From: JBBKXP01 sp038251315
GTDB lineage: Bacteria > Pseudomonadota > Alphaproteobacteria > Rhodobacterales > Rhodobacteraceae
DNA length: 16,207 nt
Reading direction: 5' to 3'
NCBI GenBank assembly: GCA_038251315.1
Contig: JBBSBK010000086.1
Location: forward strand, 1-16,207
Positions 1 through 7,185 of the stretch are shown here, piece after piece (within the stretch, counting starts at the first letter, position 1; every line of letters starts with the position of its first letter). The notes below the pieces were generated by a model. That model did no database searches and was not told where the DNA came from. It saw only the letters and a list, made by a program, of their open reading frames with translations. The position numbers and the translations under genes are program-made.

Positions 1-272
1 GCGCGCTGATCGGGTTTGCCGGGGCGCGGGTGATCGAACAGACGATCCGCGAAAAACTGCCCGAGGGATTCCAGAGGGCCGAATATCTGCTGGACCACGG
101 GATGCTTGACCGGGTGACGTCGCGCCTGAAACTGCGCGACGAACTGGTGACGATCCTGCGAATGCTGTTGCGCAAGGAACCCGCCGTTGCAGGCGAACTG
201 CCGCCGCCAGCCCCGGCTGAATTACCCGGTCCTGCCTCAACGGAACCGACCCCAGAGGTTGCAAAAAAGTGA
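1..272 (+). CDS. accD: Acetyl-CoA carboxylase carboxyltransferase subunit beta, C-terminal end (partial)
   Basis: The reading frame is already open at base 3 and ends with TGA at 270-272, so only about the last 89 residues are present. The stretch ALIGFAGARVIEQTIREKLP followed by GFQRAEYLLDHGMLDRV is the typical C-terminal part of the AccD carboxyltransferase fold. With AccA, AccD moves the carboxyl group from biotin carrier protein to acetyl-CoA, giving malonyl-CoA for fatty-acid synthesis in the cytoplasm. The last 30 or so residues are a Pro/Ala/Glu-rich tail beyond the conserved domain, probably disordered. The stop codon overlaps the GTG start of folC (GTGA), so the two genes are translationally coupled. 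The zinc-ribbon N-terminus lies outside the window. Family assignment is secure from the conserved segment. Confidence 0.93.
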   Translation, partial: ALIGFAGARVIEQTIREKLPEGFQRAEYLLDHGMLDRVTSRLKLRDELVTILRMLLRKEPAVAGELPPPAPAELPGPASTEPTPEVAKK

Positions 273-1549
273 CCCGTTCTTCTGACGTCATCCTCAAACG
301 GATGATGACGATGCACCCCAAGGTCATCGACCTGACGCTGGACCGGATGCTGGGTCTGCTGCCGAAACTGGGGTCGCCAGAAGCATCGCTGCCGCCCATC
401 ATCCACATCGCCGGGACCAACGGCAAAGGCTCGACCCAGGCAATGATCCGCGCCGGGCTTGAGGGTGCGGGCAAGCGCGTCCACGCCTACACCTCGCCGC
501 ATCTCGCGCGGTTCCACGAACGGATCCGGGTGGCCGGCGAGTTGATTTCCGAACCCGACCTGACGGCGGTTCTAAACGAATGCGAACGCGCCAACGCGGG
601 CACCAACATCACCTATTTCGAAATCACCACCGCGGCGGCACTGCTCGCCTTTGCCCGCACCCCGGCAGACTACACCCTGCTCGAAGTCGGCTTGGGCGGC
701 GAATTCGACGCGACCAACGTGTTCACCAACCCGGTGCTGACCGTGATCACCCCGGTCAGCTATGACCATCAGCAATATCTAGGCAACACCCTGTCCGAGA
801 TTGCCAGCGCCAAGGCGGGCATCATCAAACGCGGCGTGCCCTGCATCGTCGGCCCGCAAGAAGACGAAGGCATGGCCGTGATCGAGGCCAAGGCGCGCAA
901 AATGGCTGCCCCCCTGCTCGCCTACGGCCAACACTGGCACGTCGGACGCGAGGGTGACCGGCTGATCTACCAAGACGAACACGGGTTGCTCGACCTGCCT
1001 CTGCCCAACCTGCCCGGCCCGCACCAGATCATGAATGCCGGGGCGGCGCTGGCAGTCTTGCGGACGCTTGACATGGGCGAGCCGGCTTACGAGGCGGCGG
1101 TGACGCAGGCCTATTGGCCCGCCCGCATGGAACATCTCAAATCCGGCGTTCTGGTCGATCTGGCCCGTCCCGCCGAACTCTGGCTCGACGGCGGGCATAA
1201 TCCTTCGGCGGGCGAGGCTTTGGCCCTGACGCTGCGCCAGCAGGGGCAACGGCCGACGCACCTGATCTGTGGGATGCTGAACACCAAGGACATCGCAGGA
1301 TTTCTGCGCCCGCTGGCTGGGGTCGCGCTCAGCCTCACGGCGGTATCAATCCCGGACGAGGTGAACACGATCCCCGCCGAAGACACCGCGCGGCATGCGA
1401 CGGCGGTCGGGCTGGACACAAATGTCGCCGCGTCGGTGGAGGAGGCCGTCCGCCAGATCACGGCGCGTGACCGAAACGCCCGGATCCTGATCTGCGGGTC
1501 GCTTTATCTGGCGGGGCACGTGCTGCGCGTTAACCATCCCGCGGGATAA
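269..1549 (+). CDS. folC: Bifunctional folylpolyglutamate synthase / dihydrofolate synthase
   Basis: This cytoplasmic Mur-ligase-family enzyme of 426 residues joins glutamate to dihydropteroate and lengthens the glutamate tail of folates, using ATP. The P-loop is HIAGTNGKGST at about residues 46-56. TSPHLARFHERI follows at 75-86, GLGGEFDATN at about 141-150, and the segment containing the expected carbamylated lysine (SAKAGIIK) at about 180-187. The C-terminal domain carries LDGGHNP at about 306-312. Length is normal for the family. The GTG start at 269 overlaps the accD stop by 4 bases and has AGAGG upstream around 253-257. An in-frame ATG at 302 is a less likely alternative because it drops the usual N-terminal helix. 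The accD-folC order is common in Rhodobacteraceae. The glutamate that usually precedes the KAGI lysine is alanine here, a minor deviation. Confidence 0.95.
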   Translation: MTRSSDVILKRMMTMHPKVIDLTLDRMLGLLPKLGSPEASLPPIIHIAGTNGKGSTQAMIRAGLEGAGKRVHAYTSPHLARFHERIRVAGELISEPDLTAVLNECERANAGTNITYFEITTAAALLAFARTPADYTLLEVGLGGEFDATNVFTNPVLTVITPVSYDHQQYLGNTLSEIASAKAGIIKRGVPCIVGPQEDEGMAVIEAKARKMAAPLLAYGQHWHVGREGDRLIYQDEHGLLDLPLPNLPGPHQIMNAGAALAVLRTLDMGEPAYEAAVTQAYWPARMEHLKSGVLVDLARPAELWLDGGHNPSAGEALALTLRQQGQRPTHLICGMLNTKDIAGFLRPLAGVALSLTAVSIPDEVNTIPAEDTARHATAVGLDTNVAASVEEAVRQITARDRNARILICGSLYLAGHVLRVNHPAG

Positions 1550-1573
1550 ATCGCGCCACATTTCGTTTTTGCT

Positions 1574-1603
1574 TTGACCTGCGAATCACCCTGCGGCTAT
1601 ACA
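1574..1603 (+). promoter_or_regulatory. Sigma-70-type promoter of a candidate small RNA
   Basis: A -35 box TTGACC lies at 1574-1579 and a -10 box TATACA at 1598-1603, separated by 18 bases (17 if CTATAC at 1597-1602 is taken). This is close to the housekeeping consensus and is one of the best promoter matches I see in the window. It sits 25 bases after the folC stop and points into a region with no plus-strand gene; the next gene, gabT, is on the opposite strand. The predicted start of transcription is near 1608-1612, at the foot of the first hairpin. Recognised by eye only. Confidence 0.55.
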
Positions 1604-1608
1604 GGCGG

Positions 1609-1761
1609 CAACACCACATATATGGGCAAGACGGCCCAATGGACCAGATGTGGGGTGTTGTGCGACGGGGGACCGGATCTTCCTACATGCGGCTGCAGCG
1701 GCCAAGGCGGCGCAAGACCGTCAGGCTGAAGCAAAAGTGGCTCATCAGATTTTTGCAGCCT
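1609..1761 (+). ncRNA. Candidate structured small RNA between folC and gabT
   Basis: The stretch downstream of the promoter-like sequence at 1574-1603 has no supported open frame but folds extensively. Hairpin 1 pairs 1609-1619 with 1648-1660: 11 base pairs, a 2-base bulge at 1652-1653, and an inner GGGC/GCCC stem at 1624-1627 and 1634-1637. A second domain is closed by GACGG at 1664-1668 with CCGTC at 1718-1722. A third hairpin pairs AGGCTG (1723-1728) with CAGCCT (1756-1761) and CAAAA (1732-1736) with TTTTG (1751-1755), and it runs into the 3' end of gabT. I checked it by eye against signal-recognition-particle RNA, tmRNA and 6S RNA and could not assign it: the SRP tetraloop motif is absent. 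The 3' end is uncertain because no clean T-tract terminator follows. It could instead be an mRNA 3' structure of gabT. Confidence 0.42.
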
Positions 1762-3019
1762 CGACAGCAGCTTCGAGGATATCCATCGCCTCGGCGAACT
1801 GATCGTCGGGAATGGTGATCGGTGCAAGGAACCGGATGACGTTGCCATAAACCCCGCAGGTCAGCAGGACCAGCCCGCGATGCAGCGCCTCGGCCTTGAC
1901 CCGGTTGGTGAAATCGGCGTCGGGCGTATGGCTGTCGGGCAGGTTGAATTCGACCGCCACCATGAATCCCGGCCCGCGAATGTCAGCAATCTGCGGCGTC
2001 GTCGCCCGCAACCCCTCAAGCCGCTGACGCAACCGGCTGCCCAATTCATTGGCGCGGCTGCACAGGTCTTCCTCCTCGATCACGTCCAGCACCGCATTGG
2101 CCGCAGCGATCCCGATGGGATTGCCGCCATACGTGCCGCCCAACCCGCCGGGATTACACGAATCCATGATCTCGGCGCGGCCCGTCAACGCGGCCAGCGG
2201 CAGACCCCCGGCCAACCCCTTGGCCATCGTCGTGATGTCGGCGGCAACGTCGTAATGTTCCATCGCGAACAGCTTGCCGGTGCGGGCAAACCCGGTCTGC
2301 ACTTCGTCGGCGATCAGGACGATGCCATGCGCGTCGCACAGCTTGCGCAGTTCACGCATCAGCTCTTTCGGGGCCATGTAGAACCCGCCTTCACCCTGCA
2401 CCGGTTCCAGAATGATCGCGGCAACGCGGCCCGGGTCCAGGTCCGCCTTGAACAGCGCGGTGATCCCCTTCATCGACGATTCAACCGATGTGCCATGCAG
2501 TTCGATCGGGAACGGCACATGGTAGATATCGGGCATCATCGTGCCAAACCCGGCCTTGTAGGGCTGCACCTTGCCGGTCAGCGACATGCCCATGAACGTG
2601 CGGCCATGAAACGCCCCACCAAAGGCGATGACGGCCTGCCGCCCGGTATGGAAACGGGCAATTTTAACCGCGTTCTCCACCGCTTCGGCACCTGTGGTGA
2701 CGAACATCGTCCGCTTGTCGAAATCGCCGGGGACCAGCGCGTTCAGCCGTTCGGCCAGCCGGATGTAGTTTTCGTAAGGAAGCACCTGATGGCAGGTATG
2801 CGTAAAGCTCTCCAACTGCTTTTGCACCGCCGCCATGACCGATGGATGCCGATGCCCGGTGTTGACCACCGCAATCCCAGCGGCAAAGTCGATGTAACGG
2901 TTACCCTCGACATCCCAGACCTCGGCGTTCAGCGCCTTTTCGACGTAAATCTGGGTCATCATGCCGACACCACGGGCAATGGACGTGTCACGGCGCTTGG
3001 CGATTTCAGCGTTTTTCAT
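1745..3019 (-). CDS. gabT: 4-aminobutyrate aminotransferase (class III, PLP-dependent)
   Basis: A 424-residue cytoplasmic aminotransferase of fold type I, class III. It most likely transfers the amino group of 4-aminobutyrate to 2-oxoglutarate, giving succinate semialdehyde and glutamate. The phosphate-binding segment TTGAEAVENAVKIAR is at about residues 108-122, the cofactor-ring aspartate is in IADEVQTGFARTGK (D238), and the Schiff-base lysine is in TTMAKGLAGG (K267). FGGAFHGRT at 133-141 supplies the ring-stacking region. Length and motif order match GabT; ornithine, acetylornithine or other omega-amino-acid aminotransferases are related alternatives, so the substrate is inferred. The start is an ATG at 3019 with only a weak GGGA ribosome site about 9 bases upstream. 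zapE lies 77 bases upstream on the same strand. No gabD neighbour is in the window, so context does not confirm the substrate. Confidence 0.88.
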   Translation of the reverse strand: MKNAEIAKRRDTSIARGVGMMTQIYVEKALNAEVWDVEGNRYIDFAAGIAVVNTGHRHPSVMAAVQKQLESFTHTCHQVLPYENYIRLAERLNALVPGDFDKRTMFVTTGAEAVENAVKIARFHTGRQAVIAFGGAFHGRTFMGMSLTGKVQPYKAGFGTMMPDIYHVPFPIELHGTSVESSMKGITALFKADLDPGRVAAIILEPVQGEGGFYMAPKELMRELRKLCDAHGIVLIADEVQTGFARTGKLFAMEHYDVAADITTMAKGLAGGLPLAALTGRAEIMDSCNPGGLGGTYGGNPIGIAAANAVLDVIEEEDLCSRANELGSRLRQRLEGLRATTPQIADIRGPGFMVAVEFNLPDSHTPDADFTNRVKAEALHRGLVLLTCGVYGNVIRFLAPITIPDDQFAEAMDILEAAVEAAKI

Positions 3020-3096
3020 CGGTCGGGTTCCCGGCTTTGAGGTTTGGGACGCAGAATATCGCTTTGGGCGCAGGCCGCCACCGGAAAATGATCAAT

Positions 3097-4176
3097 TTAG
3101 GGTGGTACAGCGTTTGGGCCTATAGTCGGCCCCCACCCCTCCGTCTGCATTTCAATCAACCGACTGGCCGTGCGTTCGAATTCGAAAGCCCCTTCGCCCT
3201 CGACATACAGCATTTCGGGGCGGGCGGCGGCGGTGCAAATCAGCCGTACGCGGGCCTCGTACAGCGCATCGATCAGTGTGACGAACCGCTTGGCTTCATT
3301 GAAGTTTTCGCTGCCAAGGTTCGGGATATCCTCGATGAACAGCACCCGCACTGCATCGGCCAGCGCGAGGTAGTCTGCAGGGCCAAGGGGGCGGCCGCAG
3401 AGGTCGTAGAACGTGGCGCGGGCGACGCTGTTGTGAAACCCCGGCAGCGTCACCTCGCGCCCCTTGACGTGCAGGACCAGCGGGGCGGATTTGCCATGGG
3501 TGAACCCGTCCCACAGGGCGGCGATGGCGGCGCGGGCCTCAGCGGTGATGGGCGTGAAATAGGTCCGCGTTCCGGCAAGGCGACCCTGCCGGTGGTCCTG
3601 CGGACCGTCCAGCGCGATGACCTCGATGCGTTCCTTGATCAGGGCGATAAAGGGCAGGAAAAGCTGTCGATTCAGGCCGTTTTTATACAAGTCATCCGGC
3701 GGGCGGTTCGATGTTGTCACCACCGTCACCCCGGCAGCGAACAACCGTTCGAACAGCCGCCCGACGATCATTGCATCGGTGATGTCGCTGATCTGCATCT
3801 CGTCGAAGGCAAGAAATCGCACCTCGGCCGCCAGCTTGTCGGCAACAGGCGCAATGGCATCATCGACGCCGCGCTTGCGGGCGGCGGCCATTTCGGTGTG
3901 GACCCACTGCATGAAGGCGTGGAAATGGCGGCGCTTTTTGGGAACGGTGACGGCGTCGAAAAGCATGTCCATCAGCATGGATTTGCCGCGCCCGACTCCG
4001 CCCCAAAGATAGAGACCCCGCACCGGGTCTGCGACTGTGCGGAACAGGTGCTTCCTGGGGGGGGCGGCAAGTTCGGCGCGGACGCGGTCAAGCGCCGGAA
4101 GGAGAGCCGCCTGGGCGGGATCGGGATGCAGTCGGCCTGCGGCAATGGCGGCCTCGTAGGCCTCGGTCACACTCAT
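3097..4176 (-). CDS. zapE: Cell division protein ZapE (AFG1-like ATPase)
   Basis: A 359-residue P-loop ATPase of the AFG1/ZapE family. In Escherichia coli ZapE associates with FtsZ under stress and low oxygen; mitochondrial AFG1 is involved in quality control of respiratory-chain subunits. The Walker A motif GGVGRGKS is at residues 59-66, Walker B FLAFDE at 121-126, sensor TTSNRPPDDLY at about 154-164, and the C-terminal family signature RFVTLIDALYEARVRL at about 297-312. The open frame continues upstream to 4698, but that part is out-of-family sequence overlapping the DUF2189 gene. The ATG at 4176 gives the standard N-terminus (MSVTEAYEAAIAAGRL) and normal length. It lies 80 bases downstream of the cbb3 operon on the same strand. 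Read-through from that operon would be consistent with the family's respiratory links, but this is inference. Confidence 0.93.
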   Translation of the reverse strand: MSVTEAYEAAIAAGRLHPDPAQAALLPALDRVRAELAAPPRKHLFRTVADPVRGLYLWGGVGRGKSMLMDMLFDAVTVPKKRRHFHAFMQWVHTEMAAARKRGVDDAIAPVADKLAAEVRFLAFDEMQISDITDAMIVGRLFERLFAAGVTVVTTSNRPPDDLYKNGLNRQLFLPFIALIKERIEVIALDGPQDHRQGRLAGTRTYFTPITAEARAAIAALWDGFTHGKSAPLVLHVKGREVTLPGFHNSVARATFYDLCGRPLGPADYLALADAVRVLFIEDIPNLGSENFNEAKRFVTLIDALYEARVRLICTAAARPEMLYVEGEGAFEFERTASRLIEMQTEGWGPTIGPNAVPP

Positions 4177-4206
4177 GTCCGCGTTGATAGCGGGCGAGAT
4201 GCGGGG

Positions 4207-4231
4207 TGAAAAGATGACGGGTTGCAACCCG
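4207..4231 (-). terminator. Possible weak intrinsic terminator of the cbb3 operon
   Basis: A perfect 14-base palindrome, CGGGTTGCAACCCG, lies at 4218-4231, between the DUF2189 stop and the zapE start. Read on the minus strand it can form a 5-base-pair CGGGT/ACCCG stem with a TGCA loop, followed by TCATCTTTT. The stem is short and the T-run is interrupted, so termination would be weak or partial. The same palindrome could instead be an operator for zapE. Confidence 0.35.
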
Positions 4232-4256
4232 ACCGATTTGTTGCCGCCGTTTGGCC

Positions 4257-5150
4257 CTATGCCGGCCGGATGAACATGCGTTCGGTCTCGCCATTCTGGC
4301 GTTCGTCGGGACGCAGGGCGCGATAAGCATGCCAGGTCGCGTGTCCAAGCAGCGGGAAGATCACGATCAGCCCGATGAAAGCCGTCGCGACGGACAGCAA
4401 GAATAGGCCCAGGACGATTGCTCCCCAGGCGATCATCACGCGCAGGTTGCTCCAGACCGTCGCCATGCTGATTCCGAGGGCCGACAGCGCGTCGGTCTTT
4501 TCCGCCAGCAGCATCGGGACGGCAAAGACACTGATCGCAAAGGCAAACGCCGCGAACACTGCGCCCGCTGTGCCGCCGACTAGCAGCAGTGCCCACCCTG
4601 TAGGGGTAAACAGCAGCATCGGCAGGATCTCGTCGGTGCCCGGAAACGGGACCAGGCCAAAGAACAGCGCCCAGATCAGCACCGCCGCCCGCATCCACAG
4701 CAAGAACAGCCCCAAAAGAAGCACCCCCATGAACAGGGCCTGAGGGCCGGATCGGGGCGCAAGGAACAACATGTGCAAAATGCCGATCCGTTGGCCGGTT
4801 TCAAGCCTGCGGCTTTTTTCGTAGAGGCCATTGGCAATCAGCGGGCCAATGACCATGAACCCCGCCAGCGCCGGAAACAGCACATAGTCAAGGCCCAGCC
4901 AGAAAAGCATCCAGACGATCAGAACCGAGACTGCAAAGACTCCAAGCCCGTAAAGCAGGCTGGGAACCGGATTGGTCCACGTATCGTCCCAGCCGCGACG
5001 CAGCCAGTGGAACGCGGTTTGCCACGGCAGATTGCGGGCCCGCATATTTTCGTGCGGCAATGGCGGGACGACCTTGGGGATCACTCCGCCGGCATGAGGG
5101 TTGTCTGGCGGCGCCAGAACGTCGGGGGGGTTCGGGCGATCGCTCAGCAT
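4257..5150 (-). CDS. DUF2189-family integral membrane protein, last gene of the cbb3 operon
   Basis: A 297-residue protein with a roughly 50-residue proline-rich cytosolic head, then the conserved WLRRGWDDTWTNPVPSLLYG segment at about residues 49-68, then about six hydrophobic stretches: roughly 67-85, 86-104, 138-166, 185-215, 236-262 and 262-275. This arrangement is typical of the DUF2189 family, whose biochemical role is not established. Its ATG at 5150 overlaps the end of the preceding small membrane-protein gene by 7 bases, which in turn overlaps ccoP, so it is almost certainly expressed with the oxidase. A role in assembly, stability or haem/copper supply of the cbb3 complex is a reasonable guess from context only. 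It is predicted to reside in the cytoplasmic membrane. Confidence 0.85.
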   Translation of the reverse strand: MLSDRPNPPDVLAPPDNPHAGGVIPKVVPPLPHENMRARNLPWQTAFHWLRRGWDDTWTNPVPSLLYGLGVFAVSVLIVWMLFWLGLDYVLFPALAGFMVIGPLIANGLYEKSRRLETGQRIGILHMLFLAPRSGPQALFMGVLLLGLFLLWMRAAVLIWALFFGLVPFPGTDEILPMLLFTPTGWALLLVGGTAGAVFAAFAFAISVFAVPMLLAEKTDALSALGISMATVWSNLRVMIAWGAIVLGLFLLSVATAFIGLIVIFPLLGHATWHAYRALRPDERQNGETERMFIRPA

Positions 5151-5338
5151 GATGGTTTCGCCGCACGCAGGGACGCGACGCCTTCGGTTTGAGATTGCAG
5201 GACGCAGTCGGGGTTCGATGCGAACGAAACTGCAATCAGATGCGCGTTTGCGCCGATGAAGACAATCAGAACGCAGGCGCTTGCCCCCAGCGCGAACAGG
5301 CGCGGGCCGGACCAGTAACGATTGGAGGACAAAGTCAT
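5144..5338 (-). CDS. Small single-span membrane protein of the cbb3 operon
   Basis: I do not recognise a named family. The product is 64 residues: a short polar head (SSNRYWSGPR), one hydrophobic segment at about residues 13-40, and a tail with two cysteines (C45 and the terminal C64) ending LRAAKPSC. I recall similar AAK-S/P-C endings in short uncharacterised Rhodobacteraceae proteins, from memory only. The ATG at 5338 shares its A with the ccoP stop (TGATG), and a GTG three bases earlier is an alternative start. The stop overlaps the DUF2189 start by 7 bases. This double overlap argues that it is a real, translationally coupled gene and that it works with the oxidase or its assembly. The short frame and lack of a known domain keep confidence moderate. 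Confidence 0.72.
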   Translation of the reverse strand: MTLSSNRYWSGPRLFALGASACVLIVFIGANAHLIAVSFASNPDCVLQSQTEGVASLRAAKPSC

Positions 5339-6222
5339 CACTTTACATTCTCCTGACCCAGTTGCAGCAGGTAAACCGCGAGTATCTTTCGTTCCGTCTC
5401 GGACAGGCGACCCTCCCAGGCGGGCATCCAGCCCTGCCGGCCGCCCCAGATCGTTCTGAACATCGTCGCGTCGTCGCCACCGTAGATCCAGAAATCGTCA
5501 GTCAGGTTCGGCGCACCAAGTTCGATGTTTCCTTTGGCGTTTTCGCCATGGCAGCTTGAACAATTGTTGGCAAAGATTTCGGCACCGGCGGCCAATCTGT
5601 CGGCCGGGATCGGCGGGTCGGACACGGCGCCCGACAGCGATTGCACATAATCAACAACGGTAAATATCTCGTCCCTCGTCAGGATGCCTTCGCGGCCAAA
5701 GGCCAGCATCTGCGCCCAGCGTGTATCGGGATGGGTCGAATTGATGCCGACGCGCAGCGTCTCCATGATCGCATCCGCGTCGCCGCCCCACAGCCAGGCG
5801 CTGTCGATCAGGCTGGGAAACCCGACGCCGCCATTGGCGTATCGCCCGTGACAACCCGCGCAGTTGTCGCCAAACAACTGGTGCGCGGTTCCGGTCACCC
5901 GCACCATCAATTCGGTGTCGTTCAGGATGTCTGCCGTCGGCATTGTCGCGACGCGCCCCGCCCAATCGGCCCGATCCATATTTGCGACCTCGATCTTTTC
6001 CGCCAATGCCGCGTGTTCATCGATCCCCAGCACGCCCTTGGTATAGGTCGTGACCAGCGGCCAGGTCGGCAACAGGATCCAGATGGTCAGAGCCCAGAGG
6101 TGGGTGACGATGATAAAGAACCAGACCGCCCGCGGTACGCGGGTGTTCAGTTCGGTGATGCCGTTCCATTCGTGCCCGGTCGTCGCGTGGCCGGTCAGCG
6201 GATCGCGTTCCTTTACCGACAT
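5338..6222 (-). CDS. ccoP: Cytochrome cbb3 oxidase subunit III, dihaem cytochrome c
   Basis: A 294-residue membrane-anchored dihaem cytochrome c that passes electrons from soluble donors to CcoO and CcoN. One membrane anchor lies at about residues 32-55, and the rest is periplasmic. Haem-binding motifs are CAGCH at 121-125 and CSSCH at 221-225. M172 and M266 (in GWMPAW) are the likely sixth ligands. The open frame extends upstream to 6384, but the start at 6222 is chosen because AGGAGG sits 7 bases before it and the family-typical N-terminus begins there. This start lies 10 bases inside ccoQ. The 3' end shares one base with the next small gene. Length is normal for CcoP. Confidence 0.96.
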   Translation of the reverse strand: MSVKERDPLTGHATTGHEWNGITELNTRVPRAVWFFIIVTHLWALTIWILLPTWPLVTTYTKGVLGIDEHAALAEKIEVANMDRADWAGRVATMPTADILNDTELMVRVTGTAHQLFGDNCAGCHGRYANGGVGFPSLIDSAWLWGGDADAIMETLRVGINSTHPDTRWAQMLAFGREGILTRDEIFTVVDYVQSLSGAVSDPPIPADRLAAGAEIFANNCSSCHGENAKGNIELGAPNLTDDFWIYGGDDATMFRTIWGGRQGWMPAWEGRLSETERKILAVYLLQLGQENVK

Positions 6223-6401
6223 GGGCGGTCCTCCTGGCAGGGCCCATCCTCGTCGTCGAGGATGCTTTTGGCGGCTTTGTCGAAACGGTTGCCCAGCGAT
6301 GGCCAGAACGCATAGACCGTGATCCCGATCGACAGCGCGACAAGGTAGAAAAGACCAAAGGATTTCGCCAGTCCGACGAACCATTCATGCGAGATGTCCA
6401 T
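6213..6401 (-). CDS. ccoQ: Cytochrome cbb3 oxidase subunit IV (CcoQ/FixQ)
   Basis: A 62-residue single-span membrane protein that stabilises the cbb3 complex. The hydrophobic segment is at about residues 14-32, followed by FWPSLGNRFDKAAKSIL and an acidic DDED patch, the usual CcoQ layout. The ATG at 6401 has AGGAG 6 bases upstream. It starts 3 bases after the ccoO stop and overlaps ccoP by 10 bases, in the standard N-O-Q-P order. The last ten residues include two cysteines and are encoded within the ccoP ribosome site and start region. Confidence 0.93.
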   Translation of the reverse strand: MDISHEWFVGLAKSFGLFYLVALSIGITVYAFWPSLGNRFDKAAKSILDDEDGPCQEDRPCR

Positions 6402-6404
6402 TGG

Positions 6405-7181
6405 TTACTCCTGTGCCACGGGTTGGATTTGGGCGGGCAGATCGGTCAGCTTGCCCAGGATTTGCAGATAGGCGACCAGCGCATCCATCTCGGTCAGACG
6501 ATCGCTGCGCCCATCGAAGGTCCGCACCGCCGTCGCGTCGCCATAGCGGTCGACAACACCATCGGACTGTGGGGTATCCGGCAGGGCCTGACCGCGGGCG
6601 TCACCGCTGGCATTCGCGATCATCTCGTCGGTATAGGGTACACCGACCGCGCGCAGCGCAGCAAGCCGACCCGGCAGGCTGTCCGTTTCCAGTTCGGCGT
6701 CGCGCAGGAACGCGTATTGCGGCATCACCGATTCCGGCACCAGATCGCGCGGGTTCACCAGATGGCGCACCTGCCAGTCGTCGGAATACTTGTCGCCCAG
6801 CCGCGCGAGGTCAGGGCCGGTCCGTTTCGACCCCCAAAGCATCGGGTGATCGTATTGCGACTCGACCGCCAGCGAATAGGGCCCGTAACGTTCGACCTCG
6901 TCGCGCAGGGTGCGAATCATCTGGCTGTGGCACAGATAGCAGCCTTCGCGGATGTAGATGTCGCGCCCGGCCTGCTCGAGCGGGGTATAAACGCGCATGT
7001 TCGGGTCGGTTTCCACGGTCTCGTCGATCGTGAACAGCGGCGCGATTTCGACGAATCCGCCGACGCCTGCCGCCAGGATGATCCCAAAGGTCAGCGCCAT
7101 CGAATGACGTTCGGCCCGGTAATGGGTGCGCGCATGAAATTCAAAGAACCGGGCGAAGGGTTTGAGAAGGGTTTTCAACAT
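6405..7181 (-). CDS. ccoO: Cytochrome cbb3 oxidase subunit II, monohaem cytochrome c
   Basis: A 258-residue monohaem cytochrome c subunit that relays electrons from CcoP to the haem-copper centre. A membrane anchor lies at about residues 28-50. The haem motif CYLCH is at residues 81-85 inside the family signature REGCYLCHSQMIR, and M153 in PESVMPQY is the likely axial ligand. HPMLWGSKRTGPDLAR at about 112-127 is also diagnostic. The ATG at 7181 lies 4 bases after the ccoN stop, with GGAG 7 bases upstream inside the end of ccoN, which suggests coupled translation. Length is normal for CcoO. Confidence 0.96.
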   Translation of the reverse strand: MLKTLLKPFARFFEFHARTHYRAERHSMALTFGIILAAGVGGFVEIAPLFTIDETVETDPNMRVYTPLEQAGRDIYIREGCYLCHSQMIRTLRDEVERYGPYSLAVESQYDHPMLWGSKRTGPDLARLGDKYSDDWQVRHLVNPRDLVPESVMPQYAFLRDAELETDSLPGRLAALRAVGVPYTDEMIANASGDARGQALPDTPQSDGVVDRYGDATAVRTFDGRSDRLTEMDALVAYLQILGKLTDLPAQIQPVAQE

Positions 7182-7185
7182 GACG

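Noticed and set aside
1609..1761. Signal-recognition-particle (4.5S) or 6S RNA identity for the candidate small RNA
   Set aside because: The GGAA-type tetraloop and the conserved AGGTCCGGAAGGAAGCAGCC core of SRP RNA are absent. The structure is three separate hairpins, not one long rod with a central bubble as in 6S RNA.
1880..4209. Two long plus-strand open frames (1880-3040 and 3037-4209) opposite gabT and zapE
   Set aside because: They mirror gabT and zapE, whose catalytic motifs are clear. Their own products are His/Arg/Gln-rich with no domain, as is typical of the reverse strand of GC-rich genes.
4177..4698. Long N-terminal extension of the zapE frame (open to 4698)
   Set aside because: The extra 174 residues are Arg/Gly/Pro-rich, not family-like, and lie antisense-free but in a shifted frame of the DUF2189 gene. 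The standard ZapE N-terminus starts at the ATG at 4176.
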